NCBI GenBank assembly: GCA_937975235.1
Contig: CALJUZ010000124.1
Span: 1 to 7,884, forward strand
Length of the DNA: 7,884 nucleotides
Direction: 5' to 3'
From: CALJUZ01 sp003387805
GTDB lineage: Bacteria > Bacillota > Limnochordia > Limnochordales > ZCTH02-B6
The notes under the pieces were generated by a model that saw nothing but the letters and a program-made list of their open reading frames with translations, was not told the origin of the DNA and ran no database searches. Of this stretch, positions 6,429 to 7,884 are shown piece after piece (positions within the stretch are counted from its first letter, which is position 1; every line of letters starts with the position of its first letter). The translations under genes and the position numbers were made by a program.

Positions 6429-6446
6429 CCGAATCCCTCGCTTCGG
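6429..6446 (-). promoter_or_regulatory. Small hairpin displaying the yclQ ribosome binding site
   Basis: In the yclQ leader, CCGAA and TTCGG (6442-6446 and 6429-6433 on the minus strand) can form a 5-bp stem whose 8-base loop contains the GAGGG ribosome site. The stem ends one base before the start codon. It is short and may only be incidental, but its exact framing of the ribosome site is notable. Confidence 0.3.
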
Positions 6447-6457
6447 GTTGGCAGGTT

Positions 6458-6473
6458 TTTAGGGCGCCCTAAA
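6458..6473. promoter_or_regulatory. Palindromic operator TTTAGGGCGCCCTAAA
   Basis: A perfect 16-bp palindrome lies just downstream of the -10 element of the yclQ promoter, at about +4 to +19, where a bound repressor would block RNA polymerase. The TTAGG...CCTAA half-sites resemble the outer parts of DtxR/IdeR iron-repressor boxes, although the spacing is shorter than the classic 19-bp site. Bacillus yclNOPQ is controlled by iron through Fur, so an iron-dependent repressor is expected here. Which family binds is inference. Confidence 0.65.
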
Positions 6474-6482
6474 TCCATGTCT

Positions 6483-6511
6483 AAGGTAACCCGGATAAGC
6501 GGTCTCGTCAA
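6483..6511 (-). promoter_or_regulatory. Sigma-A-like promoter of the yclQNOP operon
   Basis: On the minus strand, TTGACG (6511-6506) and TACCTT (6488-6483) are separated by exactly 17 bases, a good housekeeping promoter. An A-rich run (AAAAAAA) directly upstream of the -35 could act as an UP element. Transcription would start near 6476, giving a leader of about 50 bases that begins with the palindromic operator. Confidence 0.75.
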
Positions 6512-6695
6512 TCTTTTTTTCGCCTTTCGGATGAATTTGGCCGCAATGGCATGAATTTCCGGGACCACCGCGCCGCGGGCGCGAAAACTTTTTCCGTTTG
6601 AGAATGCATATCGAAAAAGACGTCGAATTGTAACGGCAAGCGATGCCGGCGCACAAAGAGCCCTGGGGGCGACCGATGGTCGCGGGGAAGGGCGA
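6512..6695. other. AT-richer divergent intergenic region
   Basis: This stretch between the yclQ promoter and the phosphoesterase gene is clearly less GC-rich than its surroundings up to about 6640. It holds a direct repeat ATGAATTT at 6531-6538 and 6551-6558, starting 20 bp apart. It also holds an inverted repeat CTTTTTC (6588-6594) / GAAAAAG (6613-6619) with an 18-base spacer. These may be binding sites. I find no convincing plus-strand -35/-10 pair for the phosphoesterase gene and no credible protein-coding gene. Confidence 0.45.
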
Positions 6696-6737
6696 ATGAG
6701 ATTGTATGCGGAGTGCCTTCGCGTGAGTTCGGCGTGA
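6696..6737 (+). CDS. Possible 13-residue leader peptide ahead of the phosphoesterase gene
   Basis: An ATG at 6696, preceded by a purine-rich GGGGAAGGG a few bases upstream, opens a 13-codon frame (MRLYAECLRVSSA) whose TGA at 6735-6737 overlaps the likely GTG start of the phosphoesterase in a GTGA arrangement. This is the best ribosome site in the region, so translation may start here and be handed on to the larger gene by coupling. Alternatively the ATG was the gene's original start and a frameshift now separates the two. Nothing shows that the peptide itself has a function. Confidence 0.35.
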   Translation: MRLYAECLRVSSA

Positions 6738-7884
6738 GGCGGGTACACGGGTCGGTACGGCTGCGCCGGGGTCATGCCGGAGCGGAGCGGCTGACGCCGG
6801 TGCCGGGCGTCATCGTCTCGACGGACCAGGCCGCGTGTGTTGCCGACGCCGACGGCCGCTACAGCCTGCCCGTGGAGGCGACGAACCGCTTCGTCAAACT
6901 GGCGCCGCCGGCGGGGATGCGCGCCGAAGGTCCGTGGTTTCACCGCGTGCGCGGGCGGCAGGCCGACGAGCCGCTGGACTTTGCGCTGGCCGAGGATCCG
7001 GTCCGGGGCGGGGAGACGTGCCGGTTCATCCAGGTGACCGATTTGCATGTCCTCCGGGGCGGGCCGTCGACGCCGGGCCTGGTGCGGGCGGATCTGGAGC
7101 GGCTGGCCGCCGCGTGGTCCGGCCGCGCGGACATTCTCGTCATTACGGGGGACGTGGCCGGCACGGGCCTGCCCGAGGAGCTGCTGGCGGCCCGGCGGGC
7201 GGTGGACGGCCTGCCTCTGCCTACGTGCTGGCTGCCGGACAACCACGACGTGGAGACGGGCGCGGGCGTGGAGCCGTACGCGGACGTGTTCGGGCCCGAC
7301 TCGTACTCGTTTGACTGGGGACCGGTCCACTTCGTCTGCTGCAATTCCGTCGCCGACGGGCCCGACGCTCCCGGGCGCCGGTGGCTGCACGCGACGCTGG
7401 CGCTGATTCCGCGGGAGCGGCCCGTCGTTCTTCTCACCCACTACCAGCTGGACGCAGCCTTTTTCAAGGACTTGGAGCCATACCGCATCGTCGCGTCGGT
7501 CAGCGGCCACTGGCACTCGTCGCGGCTGTACCACGACGGCCGGGTGGCCCATTTCAACACGCCGTCGTTCGGCTTCGGCGGCATCGACTACAGCCCCCGC
7601 AGCTACCGGGTGTTCACCTGGAGCGAGGGTGAGCTGGCCGCCGAGACCTATGCGCTGCTGCCCGCGGATGCGGGCGGCCGGTCGGCCGCGGCGGGATGGA
7701 GTTTCCGGGCCGCGGCGCCCGGGGCGGCGCTGGACGGGGGGCCCTGCGGCCCGGGGCGGCTGGCGCCCCGGGAATGGCCGCAGCACGCGGGCGGGCCGGC
7801 GCGGGTCAGCCGCCTCGAGGGGCCCCGCGTGACCGGGGTGGAGACGGTCTGGCGCCGGGCGCTGCCGGGCGGTGTGCACATGGC
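6734..7884 (+). CDS. Calcineurin-like metallophosphoesterase, probably fused to a PQQ-type beta-propeller (3' end cut)
   Basis: A predicted two-metal phosphoesterase of unknown substrate; 383 codons are in the window and no stop is reached. Residues 1 to about 60 resemble the short beta-sandwich domain preceding some metallophosphoesterases (PVPGVIVS then DADGRYSLPV). The catalytic core runs from about 98 to 300: motif I TDLH (Asp103, His105), motif II TGD (Asp140), motif III PDNHD (168-172, Asn170, His171), motif IV THY (His236) and motif V GHWH (His259, His261). All metal ligands are present, but motif III has Asp where Gly is nearly universal. The last residues (WPQHAGGPAR, then VWRRALPGGVHMA) resemble the opening of a PQQ-type beta-propeller, so the full protein should be much longer. 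No signal peptide is seen. The start is uncertain: GTG 6734 fits the domain and a GTGA overlap with a leader ORF; GTG 6713 is an alternative. Neither has a good ribosome site. Confidence 0.8.
   Translation, partial: MRRVHGSVRLRRGHAGAERLTPVPGVIVSTDQAACVADADGRYSLPVEATNRFVKLAPPAGMRAEGPWFHRVRGRQADEPLDFALAEDPVRGGETCRFIQVTDLHVLRGGPSTPGLVRADLERLAAAWSGRADILVITGDVAGTGLPEELLAARRAVDGLPLPTCWLPDNHDVETGAGVEPYADVFGPDSYSFDWGPVHFVCCNSVADGPDAPGRRWLHATLALIPRERPVVLLTHYQLDAAFFKDLEPYRIVASVSGHWHSSRLYHDGRVAHFNTPSFGFGGIDYSPRSYRVFTWSEGELAAETYALLPADAGGRSAAAGWSFRAAAPGAALDGGPCGPGRLAPREWPQHAGGPARVSRLEGPRVTGVETVWRRALPGGVHM

Noticed and set aside
6597..6613. Possible Fur box around TTTGAGAATGCATATC
   Set aside because: Compared with the TGATAAT-N-ATTATCA pattern only the left half fits; the right half does not mirror it.
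6459..6656. Minus-strand 65-codon frame with several cysteines upstream of yclQ
   Set aside because: It covers the promoter and operator, has no ribosome site and shows no known motif.
6428..7879. N-terminal extension of the yclQ frame to about 804 residues
   Set aside because: The extension reads antisense through the phosphoesterase and across the yclQ promoter. The signal peptide, ribosome site and family length all support the ATG at 6427.
1..7884. CRISPR arrays, tRNA or rRNA genes, transposases, attachment sites
   Set aside because: I looked for regularly spaced repeats, tRNA-like ends and transposase motifs and saw none.

Overview
The window is GC-rich, roughly two thirds GC by eye, with strong G/C preference at third codon positions. 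It looks like a chromosomal segment of a high-GC member of the Bacillota (Firmicutes). Three protein families point there: a YtvI-type sporulation membrane protein, a thioredoxin-reductase-like ferredoxin--NADP reductase of the Bacillus YumC type, and a siderophore transporter that closely resembles Bacillus YclNOPQ over its whole length, judged from memory and not by a database search. The substrate-binding protein has a Sec-type signal but no lipobox cysteine. That is odd for a one-membrane Gram-positive and would fit a diderm Firmicute lineage such as Limnochordia, but this is inference.

Layout, from right to left along the minus strand. A sigma-A-like promoter (6483-6511) is followed at about the transcription start by a perfect 16-bp palindrome (6458-6473) that looks like an iron-repressor operator. 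It drives the binding protein gene yclQ (5465-6427). Fourteen bases after the yclQ stop lies a perfect 26-bp GC-only palindrome. Then come permease yclN, permease yclO and ATPase yclP, joined by 4-bp ATGA overlaps. A 226-bp gap with two GC hairpins separates yclP from a ferredoxin--NADP reductase gene (1405-2406). That gene is followed, again 14 bases after its stop, by a perfect 30-bp palindrome. The last minus-strand gene is ytvI (1-1231), cut by the window edge inside an alanine-rich C-terminal tail.

On the plus strand, diverging from the transporter operon, a large metallophosphoesterase begins near 6734 and runs off the right edge. It has a short beta-sandwich-like N-terminal domain, a complete calcineurin-like core with an unusual change in motif III, and the apparent start of a PQQ-type beta-propeller. 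A 13-codon leader ORF overlaps its likely start by 4 bp.

Together the transporter genes would import a ferric catecholate siderophore of the petrobactin type or its fragments: YclQ captures it, YclN and YclO form the membrane channel, and YclP supplies ATP hydrolysis. No siderophore synthesis genes are visible, so scavenging of foreign siderophores is possible. The adjacent flavin reductase could supply reduced ferredoxin or help release the iron, but its co-regulation is unproven. I see no entirely new system here. The most interesting points are the repeated stop-proximal palindromes, the lipobox-less binding protein, the operator layout, and the altered phosphoesterase fusion.
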